A DNA stretch of 21,430 nt from Bacillota bacterium. GTDB lineage: Bacteria; Bacillota; Clostridia; Christensenellales; UMGS416. Within the stretch, counting starts at the first letter, position 1, and every line of letters begins with the position of its first letter. The position numbers were made by a program, and so were the translations under genes. The stretch is taken from NCBI GenBank assembly GCA_023428265.1, contig JAEYYW010000089.1, positions 1 through 21,430 on the forward strand, in the 5' to 3' direction. This document shows positions 1 to 7,640 of this stretch, piece after piece. Under the pieces are notes generated by a model. The model was not told where the DNA came from and ran no database searches. It saw only the letters and a program-made list of their open reading frames with translations.

Positions 1-825
1 GGGTTGGACGAGGGCGTGATCAGCGCCAACTTTGTGTTCAACTACCCCATCGAGAGAAACTACTGGACGCCCGGCGACGAGTTTGGCGTGGAAACCCCGA
101 TCAAGCGCGCAGAGGCCACACCGGGCTATCTGAACCTGCAAAACGCGATCATCCACTCCGACAACATCTACTTCGCCTATACGGCACTGAAGATGGGCGG
201 CACGAAATTCTACCAGCACTGTCTGGACCTGGGCCTGGGCCTGAATTCCGAGCACAGGATGAAATTCGACCTGTCGCTGGGGGCCAGCTCCATCACCAAC
301 TCCGGCGTGATGGATGACCAGCGCCGGCTGGCCGACTCCGGCTATGGCCAGGGTGAGCTGCAGATTACGCCATTGCAGATGGCGGCGCTGTTTGGCAGCA
401 TGGCCAATGATGGCGACATCATGCAGCCGCGCATCGTGCAAAGCATCAGCCACACCGAGGGCAGCCGCTATGTGGCGGATGTGAACAACCCGCCGGAGGT
501 GTGGCGGCAGGGCGTGGTTTCCAAAAAGAACCTGAACCTGCTGCTGCCGGCGCTCAAAAAGGTTTCCTCAGAAGGCACGGCGAAAGACCTCAACCGCTAC
601 AGCAACCTGAAGGATCTGAAGATCTGCGCCAAAACGGGCACGGCGGAAATCGGCAACGACAAGACCCGTGAAATTGCCTGGATCATCGGCTTCACCACGG
701 AGAAGATGAACCGCCTGGTGTGCGTGGCCATTGAGGTGCCGGCCGGCGAGGGAGGCATCCGCACCGAGATCGCCAAGCGGATGTTTGACTTGCCGCCTAC
801 CAAAACGGAGGCCAAGCAGGACTGA
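1..825 (+). CDS. Penicillin-binding protein transpeptidase domain (5' end outside window)
   Basis: This is the C-terminal part of a class B penicillin-binding protein, a D,D-transpeptidase that cross-links peptidoglycan outside the membrane. The frame is open from base 1, so the gene starts upstream; the TTG at 4 is not a believable start. Counting from that TTG, the second active-site motif is S52-D53-N54, and the third is K210-T-G-T in the context CAKTGTAE, followed by a typical IAWIIGF strand and VCVAIE strand. The catalytic S-x-x-K and any N-terminal anchor must lie before the window. The C terminus is short with no PASTA repeats. The stop at 825 lies four bases from the stop of the opposing membrane-protein gene, so the two converge. 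The transpeptidase family is sure; the exact subclass (PbpA, SpoVD or FtsI type) is not. Confidence 0.93.
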   Translation, partial: GLDEGVISANFVFNYPIERNYWTPGDEFGVETPIKRAEATPGYLNLQNAIIHSDNIYFAYTALKMGGTKFYQHCLDLGLGLNSEHRMKFDLSLGASSITNSGVMDDQRRLADSGYGQGELQITPLQMAALFGSMANDGDIMQPRIVQSISHTEGSRYVADVNNPPEVWRQGVVSKKNLNLLLPALKKVSSEGTAKDLNRYSNLKDLKICAKTGTAEIGNDKTREIAWIIGFTTEKMNRLVCVAIEVPAGEGGIRTEIAKRMFDLPPTKTEAKQD

Positions 826-828
826 CGG

Positions 829-1275
829 TCACCGGGCCCTGGCAGAGCCCTTTGCCAGCACCAGCTTGAACAACACCCCCAGCGCCACGCCGGTGCCCAC
901 CGCGCCGGCCAGATGCACAGCATATTGGGCCAACGGCCTGGGCTCTACCACGCGCCCCTCGATGAACGCCGTGGCAAACAGCCGAAGCAGAAACCAAGCC
1001 ATCAGCGTGGCCGCAATGGCCTTGTTGACCACATTATCGGCCCCATAACGGGAGAGCGCCCAGTTCAGCAGCACCGCAATGGCGCCGCCCACAATGAAAT
1101 TGACCACAAACCCCATCCAGAAGCTCTCCCGGTTGAGTGTGATGAGCAGGCTGTCGATGCGGTACATATCCAGAGGCGCGGCGCCCAGCCGCACCAGCAC
1201 CCATGTGACAAGCTCGCCAACCAGCGTGGCCAGAGCACCCAGCGCGGCGGCGGTGATCTGACGGTTGAATCTCAT
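829..1275 (-). CDS. Small four-helix membrane protein, function unknown
   Basis: A protein of 148 residues with about four hydrophobic helices (roughly residues 8-29, 48-70, 78-98 and 116-140) and a basic C-terminal tail (KGSARAR), so it should sit in the cytoplasmic membrane. I do not recognise a named family and assign no function. An in-frame ATG exists seven codons upstream at 1296, but AAAGGTG lies eight bases before the ATG at 1275 and no ribosome site precedes 1296, so 1275 is chosen. The gene converges on the penicillin-binding protein gene with only three bases between stops and no visible terminator hairpin. It is divergent from the 76-residue gene at 1433. Confidence 0.75.
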   Translation of the reverse strand: MRFNRQITAAALGALATLVGELVTWVLVRLGAAPLDMYRIDSLLITLNRESFWMGFVVNFIVGGAIAVLLNWALSRYGADNVVNKAIAATLMAWFLLRLFATAFIEGRVVEPRPLAQYAVHLAGAVGTGVALGVLFKLVLAKGSARAR

Positions 1276-1432
1276 GAAAAACACACCTTTCTGCATGGCG
1301 CAGCACCGGCCTCAAGCCCGATGCCCGCGCTCTGTCTGGCAGTAGACTGCGCAGTTGCGGGCCGGTTATTCCGCTGAACAAATCACCGTTTCCAAGAATA
1401 AGAATAATTGAGATATCAAAGGAGATGGGCCG

Positions 1433-1663
1433 ATGGAAATACTGCGGTTTGTAGAAACAAACAAAGGCCCGGTGGCGGTGCGCAGGCATGAGCACGCCGA
1501 ATGCAAGTATTACACACAGGTTTGGCGCAGAACCCAAAGCGGAGACTGGAAATCGAATCATTATTACACCAACAGCCGGGGCGAGCAGATCGACCCCGGT
1601 CTTTTGGAGGCGCTTTATCAGGGCGCAAAAGCCAACGGCCTGCCTTATGAAGACTTCTGGTGA
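1433..1663 (+). CDS. Hypothetical protein, 76 residues
   Basis: A small soluble protein of 76 residues, rich in aromatic and charged residues, beginning MEILRFVETNKGPVAVRR. It has no signal peptide, membrane helix or cysteine pattern; a single cysteine occurs. The start is well supported: AAAGGAGA lies seven bases before the ATG. It is followed after 84 bases by the helicase gene on the same strand, so the two might be cotranscribed. I do not recognise the family. The middle (YYTQVWRRTQSGDWKSNHYYTNSRG) looks like a compact beta-hairpin domain, which is only an impression from residue pattern. Confidence 0.7.
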   Translation: MEILRFVETNKGPVAVRRHEHAECKYYTQVWRRTQSGDWKSNHYYTNSRGEQIDPGLLEALYQGAKANGLPYEDFW

Positions 1664-1747
1664 ACACCGGCAGGCCCGGCAATCACCCTTGACCGCCGGC
1701 ACACTTCTGCCGTATCGTAGAGGAAACACAGGATCACGAGGCACACA

Positions 1748-3892
1748 GTGGACTTCTTTGAGTTTCTCTCCTCCAGCCACAACATCCGTCTGAACCCCCA
1801 GCAGCGCCAGGCCGTATTGACCACAGAGGGCCCGGTGCTGCTGCTGGCTGTGCCCGGCAGCGGCAAGACCACGGTGCTGGCAGCCCGCACGGCCTATCTG
1901 GTGCTGGAGCGGGCTGTGCCGCCGGAGCGCGTTTTGACGCTCACATTCAACCGCGCGGCAAGGCTGGACATGGAGAAACGTTACCAATCGCTCTTTTCCG
2001 GCCGGGGTGTGGCCCCGGTGCGCTTTGCCACGATCCACAGTTTCTGCAACTGGGTGCTGAGGCAATACGGCCTGGCCGTGGGCCGGCAGGTGCCCCGGCT
2101 CATGGAAGAGGGTAAGCCCCGGCTGCTGCGGCAGATCCACAGCGAAATCAACGGCGGTGAGTTTCTGCCCGACGACCGGCTGGAAGAACTGATGAACGCC
2201 GTGGGCCTGGCAAAAAACCGCATGCTGACCGCCGAGCAGATCGAGGCGGAGGAGTGGGGCGTGCACAACTTCCCGGCGGTGTTTGCTGCCTATGAACGCT
2301 ATAAAAACGAAAACGGCTGCATGGACTTTGACGACATGCTGGACAAGGCGCTGGCGGCGTTCAAGGTGATGCCCCGGCTGCTGGAGCGCTGCCGGGAGCA
2401 GTACCAGTATGTCAGTGTGGATGAGGCGCAGGATGTCTCCATCCTGCAGCATGAGATCATCCGGCTGCTGGCCGCACCTCGCAACAACCTTTTCATGGTG
2501 GGCGACGAAGACCAGAGCATTTACGGCTTCCGCGCCGCCAGCCCCGAGCGGCTGCTGCGCTTCGAGCAGGACTATCCGGGGGCGAAGGTGCTGCTGATGG
2601 AGCAGAACTACCGCTCCACCGAGCCGATTGTGACCGCCGCCAACCGCCTGATCCGCCGCAACCGCGCCCGCCGCCCCAAGGCCATGGCCGGCCGGGGCGC
2701 CTCCGGCCCCGCCATTGTACAGACCGCCCTGCCGGAAAGCGCCGGCCTGCCCGGCCATGTGCTGGCCTGGCTGAAGCAGAGCCTTCCCGGCAGCCGGGCG
2801 GTGCTGCTGCGGGAAAACGGCTCGGCGCTGGCGCTGATGGACGCGCTGGACCGCGCAGGCATCCCCTTCACGATGCGGGAGCACAAGGCCGATTTCTTCA
2901 CCAACCGCGTGGTGCGCGACGCCCTGGCCTTTCTGGCGCTGGCCCACAACCCCGCGGACTTTGCATCACTCCGGCAGATCTACTGGAAGCTGGGTGCGGC
3001 GGTGAGCCGCGACCAGATGGACGCCGCCGCCGCGCTGGAGGGCCGCGCCCCCTCGGCGCTGGACGCGCTGCTCTCGCTGCCGGACCTGCGGGAAAACACC
3101 GCCAAGCGCCTGCAGGCCGTCCGCTCCGCCATGACGGAGCTCGCCAGCCTGCCCATTGGCAAGGCCATCCCCTTCCTGCTGGACGGCCTGAATTACCGCG
3201 ACCACCTCAAAAAGACGTTCGGCGCCGGCCCGGCCATGCTCTCGGCGCTGCACACGCTGGATATCCTGGCGTCTATCATTGCCAATGTGGGCAGCACCCC
3301 CGAGCTGCTGGCCCGCGTGGACGAGCTTTCAGCCCTGGCCCTGCGCGGCGGCTCCGGCGGCCCCGGCGCACTGACCATCTCCACAGCCCACTCGGCAAAG
3401 GGCCTGGAGTTTGACCATGTGCTGGTGGCAGACCTCATCGACGGCCGGTTCCCCACCGGCAATGCCATCGCCGCCCTTGCCGAGAGCAACGCCGCGCCGA
3501 TGGAGGAAGAGCGCAGGTTATTCTATGTGGCGCTCACCCGCGCCAGGCAGTCGGCGGAGCTGGTCACCTGCCAGAAGGTGCTGGGCCACAAGGCGGAGCC
3601 TTCGCGGTTCCTCGCCGAGGCGCTGCCCAACGCCGCGTTGAAGCGCGCGCTGGCCAGCCACACCACCAGGCGGCCCGCGGCCCCTGCGGCCAAAGCCGCG
3701 GTGATTCCGGAGGGGCTGGAGCCGGGGGTGGAGGTGCTGCACCGGCAGTTTGGGCGGGGGGAAGTATTGGAGTTTGATGCGGAGAGCGGCGTGGTGACAG
3801 TGCGGTTTGCAAAGGTAGGGGTGAAGGTGATCTCCGCTGCGTATTGTAGGGTTGCAGGGGAATTACGGAAGAGAGATGACAATGGAATGTAG
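1748..3892 (+). CDS. PcrA/UvrD-type superfamily 1 DNA helicase
   Basis: An ATP-driven 3'-5' DNA helicase of the PcrA/UvrD/Rep group, which unwinds DNA in repair and replication restart. At 714 residues it has the usual PcrA length. Motifs in order: Q-motif LNPQQ (15-19), Walker A AVPGSGKTT (34-42), Walker B VDEAQD (about 222-227), GDEDQSIYGFR (about 252), QNYRST (about 286), TAHSAKGLEFD (about 545) and FYVALTRAR (about 590). After a proline/alanine-rich linker, residues about 658-705 (VEVLHRQFGRGEVLEF, then a VTVRF strand) match the C-terminal Tudor-like domain of PcrA that is known to contact RNA polymerase. The start is GTG with GAGG six bases upstream. The middle is divergent from textbook PcrA, so it may be a paralogue; I leave the symbol empty. 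Its neighbours downstream include two UDG-family repair genes. Confidence 0.93.
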   Translation: MDFFEFLSSSHNIRLNPQQRQAVLTTEGPVLLLAVPGSGKTTVLAARTAYLVLERAVPPERVLTLTFNRAARLDMEKRYQSLFSGRGVAPVRFATIHSFCNWVLRQYGLAVGRQVPRLMEEGKPRLLRQIHSEINGGEFLPDDRLEELMNAVGLAKNRMLTAEQIEAEEWGVHNFPAVFAAYERYKNENGCMDFDDMLDKALAAFKVMPRLLERCREQYQYVSVDEAQDVSILQHEIIRLLAAPRNNLFMVGDEDQSIYGFRAASPERLLRFEQDYPGAKVLLMEQNYRSTEPIVTAANRLIRRNRARRPKAMAGRGASGPAIVQTALPESAGLPGHVLAWLKQSLPGSRAVLLRENGSALALMDALDRAGIPFTMREHKADFFTNRVVRDALAFLALAHNPADFASLRQIYWKLGAAVSRDQMDAAAALEGRAPSALDALLSLPDLRENTAKRLQAVRSAMTELASLPIGKAIPFLLDGLNYRDHLKKTFGAGPAMLSALHTLDILASIIANVGSTPELLARVDELSALALRGGSGGPGALTISTAHSAKGLEFDHVLVADLIDGRFPTGNAIAALAESNAAPMEEERRLFYVALTRARQSAELVTCQKVLGHKAEPSRFLAEALPNAALKRALASHTTRRPAAPAAKAAVIPEGLEPGVEVLHRQFGRGEVLEFDAESGVVTVRFAKVGVKVISAAYCRVAGELRKRDDNGM

Positions 3893-3929
3893 TTGCTATC
3901 AAGAACGAAAAAGGCCAGAAACGAAAAGA

Positions 3930-3948
3930 CCTCCCCACTTAGGGGAGA
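3930..3948. repeat. C-rich hairpin after the helicase gene (repeat family, CTTAGGG type)
   Basis: CTCCCC and GGGGAG form a 6-bp stem around ACTTA, 38 bases after the helicase stop. No T-run follows, so it is a poor intrinsic terminator. Its sequence CTCCCCACTTAGGGGAG resembles the hairpin at 16520-16537 (CCTCCCTGCTTAGGGAGG), suggesting a shared dispersed repeat. Confidence 0.5.
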
Positions 3949-3994
3949 TCCCTGCTACTACAATGAGATAGTATAGCAAAACTCTCTTATCCTT

Positions 3995-4183
3995 TTATTT
4001 GCTTTCCCTCAGAGCGATCTCGAAACCCTTAATCAAATTGTTACCGTTATCAAGAAATATCTCTTCCTCATTCCGATTAGGAAATAAAGCATTAATAACA
4101 TTATCAGAGTAACCTAAAGAGCGCAGATACTCTTTTTGCTTTATATCCCCATCTCTTCGAATGGCAAACAAAGTAGTTTTCAT
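3995..4183 (-). CDS. Hypothetical 62-residue protein, partner of the JAMM-like gene
   Basis: A small acidic/basic protein starting MKTTLFAIRRDGDIKQKEYL, with no membrane segment and no cysteines. The ATG at 4183 has GGAGTGA five bases upstream. It lies 46 bases downstream of the stop of the JAMM-like gene on the same strand, with no terminator hairpin between them, so both are probably read from the promoter at 4892-4921. Its base composition is A+T-rich, like its partner and unlike the flanking genes. I do not recognise the family. Its small size and pairing suggest an accessory or antitoxin-like role, but nothing in the sequence proves that. Confidence 0.65.
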   Translation of the reverse strand: MKTTLFAIRRDGDIKQKEYLRSLGYSDNVINALFPNRNEEEIFLDNGNNLIKGFEIALRESK

Positions 4184-4229
4184 ATTCTCACTCCAATCAA
4201 ATAGCAGCTATTATTTTAACATAAGCTAA

Positions 4230-4862
4230 TTAACTAATCAAGCATGCTCCATAAAAACCTGCATTTTCAGCAAAATTCAGGAATTGTGTGCGGTGAGCCA
4301 TATTATGTAATGCTGCCATTATACCATCTTCTATTCTTAATAAATTCTCATACTCTTGTTGATCTGCATGCATAGCTACAGGAGAGAATGCAAGAATTTT
4401 AGTTGCTTCGTGTCTGAGCGAAAGGGCATATTTTTCTGAATCACTCCACCATCTCCAGAATAATTCCATAACCTTGTCGCGAGATTCTGTATGCTGACTT
4501 TTCCCTAAAACATAAACCTCCTTGTTTGAGTTGATAACAATCATATAGTTAATTCTTGTATAGTCTAGCAAGGCCTCTATATCTCTATTGGAAAAGCATG
4601 TTTCTGTGCCGTTATGATTATGAGTTAACACAAGCATTGAAGTTCCACTAGATAAGAAGTTCATTATATCCTGCGACATACAAACTTCATTTTCACTATC
4701 AGATATTAGGATATGAACCCTGTTATCCTCAATGTCATGGAATAAAACTACTTCACATGACCTAATCACTCCCAAGTTATAGGCAACATCAGCAGATTTC
4801 GCCCATTCTTTGATTCTCTCTGTTTCTGAAGGACTTACTAATTTCGTAGTATAATATTTCAT
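4230..4862 (-). CDS. JAMM/MPN (RadC-like) metalloprotease-fold protein, candidate
   Basis: A 210-residue soluble protein. Counting from the ATG at 4862, residues H81-x-H83, S91 and D94 form the pattern H-x-H-x7-S-x2-D (THNHNGTETCFSNRD), with a candidate upstream glutamate at E37 in CEVVLFHD. That is the JAMM zinc motif of MPN/RadC-fold proteins. The strand after it (YMIVINSNKEVYVLGKS) also fits the fold. The C-terminal 80 residues are helical and unassigned. Known relatives include isopeptidases, RadC, and domains in phage head-morphogenesis proteins and polymorphic toxins. Start choice: an ATG at 4889 is in frame, but it would lie upstream of the transcription start predicted from the consensus promoter at 4892-4921, while GTGAGAG precedes the ATG at 4862. 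The gene is A+T-rich in a G+C-rich setting, suggesting transfer. Confidence 0.7.
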   Translation of the reverse strand: MKYYTTKLVSPSETERIKEWAKSADVAYNLGVIRSCEVVLFHDIEDNRVHILISDSENEVCMSQDIMNFLSSGTSMLVLTHNHNGTETCFSNRDIEALLDYTRINYMIVINSNKEVYVLGKSQHTESRDKVMELFWRWWSDSEKYALSLRHEATKILAFSPVAMHADQQEYENLLRIEDGIMAALHNMAHRTQFLNFAENAGFYGACLIS

Positions 4863-4891
4863 AACACTCTCACACGGAAATGATGTCATTA

Positions 4892-4921
4892 ATTATATAG
4901 AGTTATGGCTAAACTTGTCAA
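4892..4921 (-). promoter_or_regulatory. Strong sigma-A promoter for the JAMM-like operon
   Basis: Read on the minus strand, TTGACA (4921-4916) and TATAAT (4897-4892) are both perfect consensus hexamers, separated by 18 bases. Transcription should begin near 4885, giving a leader of about 23 bases to the ATG at 4862. Confidence 0.8.
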
Positions 4922-5304
4922 TATATTGTACTACGAGATGCTCTTGTAATAAAAACAGTTCTCAATTGTAGAGCAAAAACCAATTAGAACTAACACTACT
5001 TATATAACACCAAGCAAGTATTAATTACCCAGTATTGTGGCATTCTAATCAACTACACTAGCCTGTACGCGAAGTCGCCATTCAACTTTCTACCCATGAT
5101 CCCACCACATTGATATATAGATCAATATCAAAACGTCATTCCTGCTCTGGCATGAACCCCCTCTTTAGCAAATCCTTCGGCGGTCTTGTTTACCCACCTA
5201 AACCTGAACGCACCAAACAACAATCAGACCACAGAGTTTAGCCCTTGCCCATCTCCCCCCAATGCACTAAAATTGACCCATCAAACAGCGGGGGCATCTC
5301 AGAC
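4922..5304. other. A+T-rich intergenic stretch before the UDG genes
   Basis: About 380 bases without a convincing gene. Up to about 5130 it is A+T-rich like the JAMM operon, then it shifts to the regional composition. It holds an inverted repeat, TTGATAT (5110-5116) and ATATCAA (5125-5131) around 8 bases, which could be an operator or chance. I see no clear promoter hexamer pair for the UDG genes and no RNA gene. Confidence 0.5.
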
Positions 5305-5880
5305 TTGGCAGACACCTGGGAACAATTGAACGCCGACGTGGAGCGCTGCACAGCCTGCGGCCTGTGCCAGGACCGCGCCCACGCCGTGCCCGGCGAGGGT
5401 GACAGGAGCGCGCGGATACTCTTCGTGGGCGAGGGGCCCGGCGCGGAGGAAGACCGGCAGGGCAAACCCTTCGTGGGCCCGGCCGGTGCGCTGCTGGACA
5501 AGATGCTGGCGGCAATCGGCCTGACCCGGCAGGAGGTTTTCATTGCCAACGTGGTGAAGTGCCGCCCGCCGGGCAACCGCACACCCACCGACGATGAGGC
5601 GAAGGCCTGCCTGCCCTTTCTGCGGCGGCAGGTGAAGCTGATCCGGCCGGATGTGATCGTGTGCCTGGGCACCACCGCCGCCAGGCACATCATCGACCCC
5701 AGCGCCCGCGTGACCCGCGACCGGGGCCGCTGGGTGGAGCGGGGCGGCTTTTCGATGCTGGCCACCTATCACCCGGCGGCGCTGCTGCGTGACGAGACCA
5801 TTTTGATTGACGCCTGGCGCGACCTGAAACTGCTGGAACGGAAGCTCGGCGAACTGGAGGGACGGCATGACGAAGCATAA
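5305..5880 (+). CDS. Uracil-DNA glycosylase, family 4 (Fe-S type)
   Basis: This enzyme removes uracil from DNA to begin base-excision repair. It carries the family 4 pattern of four cysteines that hold a 4Fe-4S cluster: C15-x2-C18 (CTAC), C86 in NVVKCRPPGN, and C102. Other family motifs are GEGPGAEEDRQGKPFVG (active-site water and uracil pocket), CLGTTAARH, and the C-terminal HPAALLR loop. The length of 191 residues is usual. The open frame reaches a TTG at 5245, but the family normally begins about 15 residues before the first cysteine, so the TTG at 5305, with a G-run about 10 bases upstream, is favoured. The start is not certain. The 3' end overlaps the next gene by 14 bases, so the two are translated together. 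Confidence 0.93.
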   Translation: MADTWEQLNADVERCTACGLCQDRAHAVPGEGDRSARILFVGEGPGAEEDRQGKPFVGPAGALLDKMLAAIGLTRQEVFIANVVKCRPPGNRTPTDDEAKACLPFLRRQVKLIRPDVIVCLGTTAARHIIDPSARVTRDRGRWVERGGFSMLATYHPAALLRDETILIDAWRDLKLLERKLGELEGRHDEA

Positions 5881-6484
5881 GGCCGCTGAGCTGGCGGCAC
5901 TGAAGAGCCGGAGCCGCGAGCTGATCCAGCAAGTGTATGAAAGCCGTGAAAAGGCCGTGGTGTTTGGCGGCGGCAACCCGGACGCAAGGCTCATGCTGGT
6001 GGGCGAGGCCCCCGGCGAGCAGGAGGCATTGCAGGGCAAGCCCTTTGTGGGCAAGGCGGGGAAGAACCTGGACGGTTTCCTCACCACGCTGGCCATCACA
6101 AGGGAAGAAATCTGGATCACCAACGTGGTGAAGTTCCGACCGGTAAAGGTGCACCCCCGCACCGGCTCCCTCAGCAACCGGCCGCCCAGCCGCGAGGAGA
6201 TCGAGCTGTGCTTCCACATCCTGCTGAATGAAATCCAGATCATACAGCCCAAGGTGGTCGTGACGCTGGGCAACGTGGCGCTCAAAGCCGTGGCCGACGA
6301 CCGCAGGATCGTGATCGGCTCCTGCCACGGCCAGCCCAGAGAGACCACCCTGCACGGCAGCAGGTTTGTGCTGTTCCCGCTTTATCACCCGGCAAGCATC
6401 ATCTACAACCGGGAGCTGGCAAGCGTGTATGAACAGGACCTGGCGGCGCTGAAAGCATATCTATCAACAGTAAAAACATATTAG
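5867..6484 (+). CDS. UDG-superfamily protein lacking the Fe-S cysteines
   Basis: A 205-residue paralogue of the preceding glycosylase. It keeps GEAPGEQEALQGKPFVGKAG (about 46-65), TNVVKF (85-90), VVVTLGNVALKA and the HPASIIYNR loop, so fold and uracil pocket are likely kept. It lacks three of the four cluster ligands: there is no CxxC at the N terminus, and NVVKC is replaced by NVVKF; only C115 aligns with a ligand. Between F90 and C115 it has about nine extra residues, including V-K-V-H96-P-R-T-G, at the position where UDGX enzymes carry their KRRIH loop. The ATG at 5867 lies inside the upstream gene, implying translational coupling. Similar cluster-less proteins occur in Clostridia, as I recall. 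Activity on uracil is inferred, not shown. Confidence 0.85.
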   Translation: MTKHKAAELAALKSRSRELIQQVYESREKAVVFGGGNPDARLMLVGEAPGEQEALQGKPFVGKAGKNLDGFLTTLAITREEIWITNVVKFRPVKVHPRTGSLSNRPPSREEIELCFHILLNEIQIIQPKVVVTLGNVALKAVADDRRIVIGSCHGQPRETTLHGSRFVLFPLYHPASIIYNRELASVYEQDLAALKAYLSTVKTY

Positions 6485-6526
6485 AGACACCATGACGCGA
6501 TTTCACTATGGCAAGGGGAGTCTAGT

Positions 6527-7219
6527 ATGGCTACCAGAAGGTTTCTGCTGCGCCACTTCTTTCAAGCGAAAGAACTAAAGGAGCTCACGGACAACACAAG
6601 GCAGTATCGACGGAAGCTGCGCGCGTTGAAAGCAAAGGCTGGCCCGATCCTTGTGCAGGACCTTCGCGATGGATTAGTGGAAACGGACGCGCAGCCGATC
6701 CGTCGAGCGCATCGCCGTTGGTTGGCAATTTGCTTTTCTTCCGTTGCTGTCACGGTGGTGTCCATTCTGATGTGCCTGATCCTGGGAGGCAACAGCGATC
6801 TGGAAGATATCCCCCAACCCGCAGCCACAGTCTTTGTTATATCACTGATTACCATGTGCGGTTCTGTTTTATTCGGAATGTTCTCTGCGCTGTGGGCCGG
6901 GCGCTATGTAACACAGTACCTCGTGCATCTGATCGACCAGTTCGATACAGACATGCATGGCCTTTCAGAAGAGCAAGTACAAACCCTGATCGAAGCTGGC
7001 GAAGAGCATGGCCCCATCGAGCAAAGTGAACGATGCGGATGCTATCATTGTCTGGAGATCTATTCGTCCCCTGCTCATGTGGATGAGTATGATGATGCCG
7101 TTTGTCCGTCCTGCGGACATGACACCGTCATTCATGAAAGCTCCGGATATCCTGTGGATGAGGAGTTTTTACACCAAATGCGGATTTTTTGGATTGGCCG
7201 CGACGGAGAAAAACCATAA
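6527..7219 (+). CDS. Two-helix membrane protein with C-terminal zinc ribbon
   Basis: A 230-residue protein with a very basic N terminus (residues 1-64), two membrane helices (about 65-87 and 100-124), then a soluble part. Near the C terminus C172-x2-C175 and C193-x2-C196 form a zinc ribbon (CYHC and CPSCGHDTVI), followed by SGYPVDEEFLHQMRIFWI. This closing segment matches a small bacterial domain I know from many short cytoplasmic proteins (pattern CLKIF...ALCPYCGIDSVI...GYPIT.EFL..M...WF) whose function is undescribed. Here it is fused to membrane helices. The ATG has AAGGGGAG six bases upstream. It follows the UDG pair by 42 bases. A 10-bp inverted repeat overlaps the stop codon. Confidence 0.8.
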   Translation: MATRRFLLRHFFQAKELKELTDNTRQYRRKLRALKAKAGPILVQDLRDGLVETDAQPIRRAHRRWLAICFSSVAVTVVSILMCLILGGNSDLEDIPQPAATVFVISLITMCGSVLFGMFSALWAGRYVTQYLVHLIDQFDTDMHGLSEEQVQTLIEAGEEHGPIEQSERCGCYHCLEIYSSPAHVDEYDDAVCPSCGHDTVIHESSGYPVDEEFLHQMRIFWIGRDGEKP

Positions 7220-7240
7220 GAACAAGAATGTTGTTCTTAT
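7216..7240 (+). terminator. Inverted repeat overlapping the stop codon (weak terminator)
   Basis: ATAAGAACAA and TTGTTCTTAT form a perfect 10-bp inverted repeat around GAATG. The left arm includes the stop codon of the zinc-ribbon gene. The stem is A+T-rich with no long T-tract, so it could be a weak terminator or an mRNA 3'-end stabiliser. Confidence 0.45.
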
Positions 7241-7353
7241 CAAGCCTTTACTCCACTTTGCAACAACTACCCAAGCAAAACCCCAATTTGCCCCATTCAC
7301 CCCCCCTACCGCCTCCGCATACGATGTAGCATGTTTAAAAGGAGGTGAAACGT

Positions 7354-7578
7354 ATGGGATGCCTTGGTAACCTGTTTGGTCGCGGTGGCTGCTCGGGAGA
7401 GGAAGAATTTGATGGTTCCAGCTTGCTTTTCTTCTTCCTGCTTCTCGTGATTCTGTTCTGCAATTGCGGGCTGTTTGAAGACACTGACAGCATGCTGTTC
7501 TTCTTCCTGCTGCTTGTGATCCTGTTCTGCAACTGCGGCAACCTGCTGGGTGGTGAAACCGAGAATCCTTGCAGATAA
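7354..7578 (+). CDS. Short hydrophobic protein with a duplicated 15-residue membrane motif
   Basis: A 74-residue protein: a glycine-rich start (MGCLGNLFGRGGC), an acidic EEE patch, then LFFFLLLVILFCNCG at residues 25-39 and again, identical, at 48-62, with LFEDTDSM between. Each copy should span or enter the membrane and ends in C-x-C. The DNA of the two copies differs at six sites, all silent third positions, which shows the protein is real and under selection. The ATG at 7354 has AAAGGAGG eight bases upstream; a GTG at 7345 overlaps that ribosome site and is rejected. Short Gly/Cys-rich hydrophobic proteins of this style are common in spore-forming Firmicutes, so a sporulation role is possible but unproved. 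Confidence 0.8.
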   Translation: MGCLGNLFGRGGCSGEEEFDGSSLLFFFLLLVILFCNCGLFEDTDSMLFFFLLLVILFCNCGNLLGGETENPCR

Positions 7579-7640
7579 GGCAGGGGCAACGCCCATTCGT
7601 ACATGGAGAAAGCGATCCGCCGAAAGACCGGCAAAACGAG

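Noticed and set aside
1034..2947. Long open frame of 637 codons on the minus strand
   Set aside because: It runs antisense to the helicase and membrane-protein genes, has Gln/His/Gly-rich composition typical of a shadow frame in G+C-rich DNA, and shows no domain.
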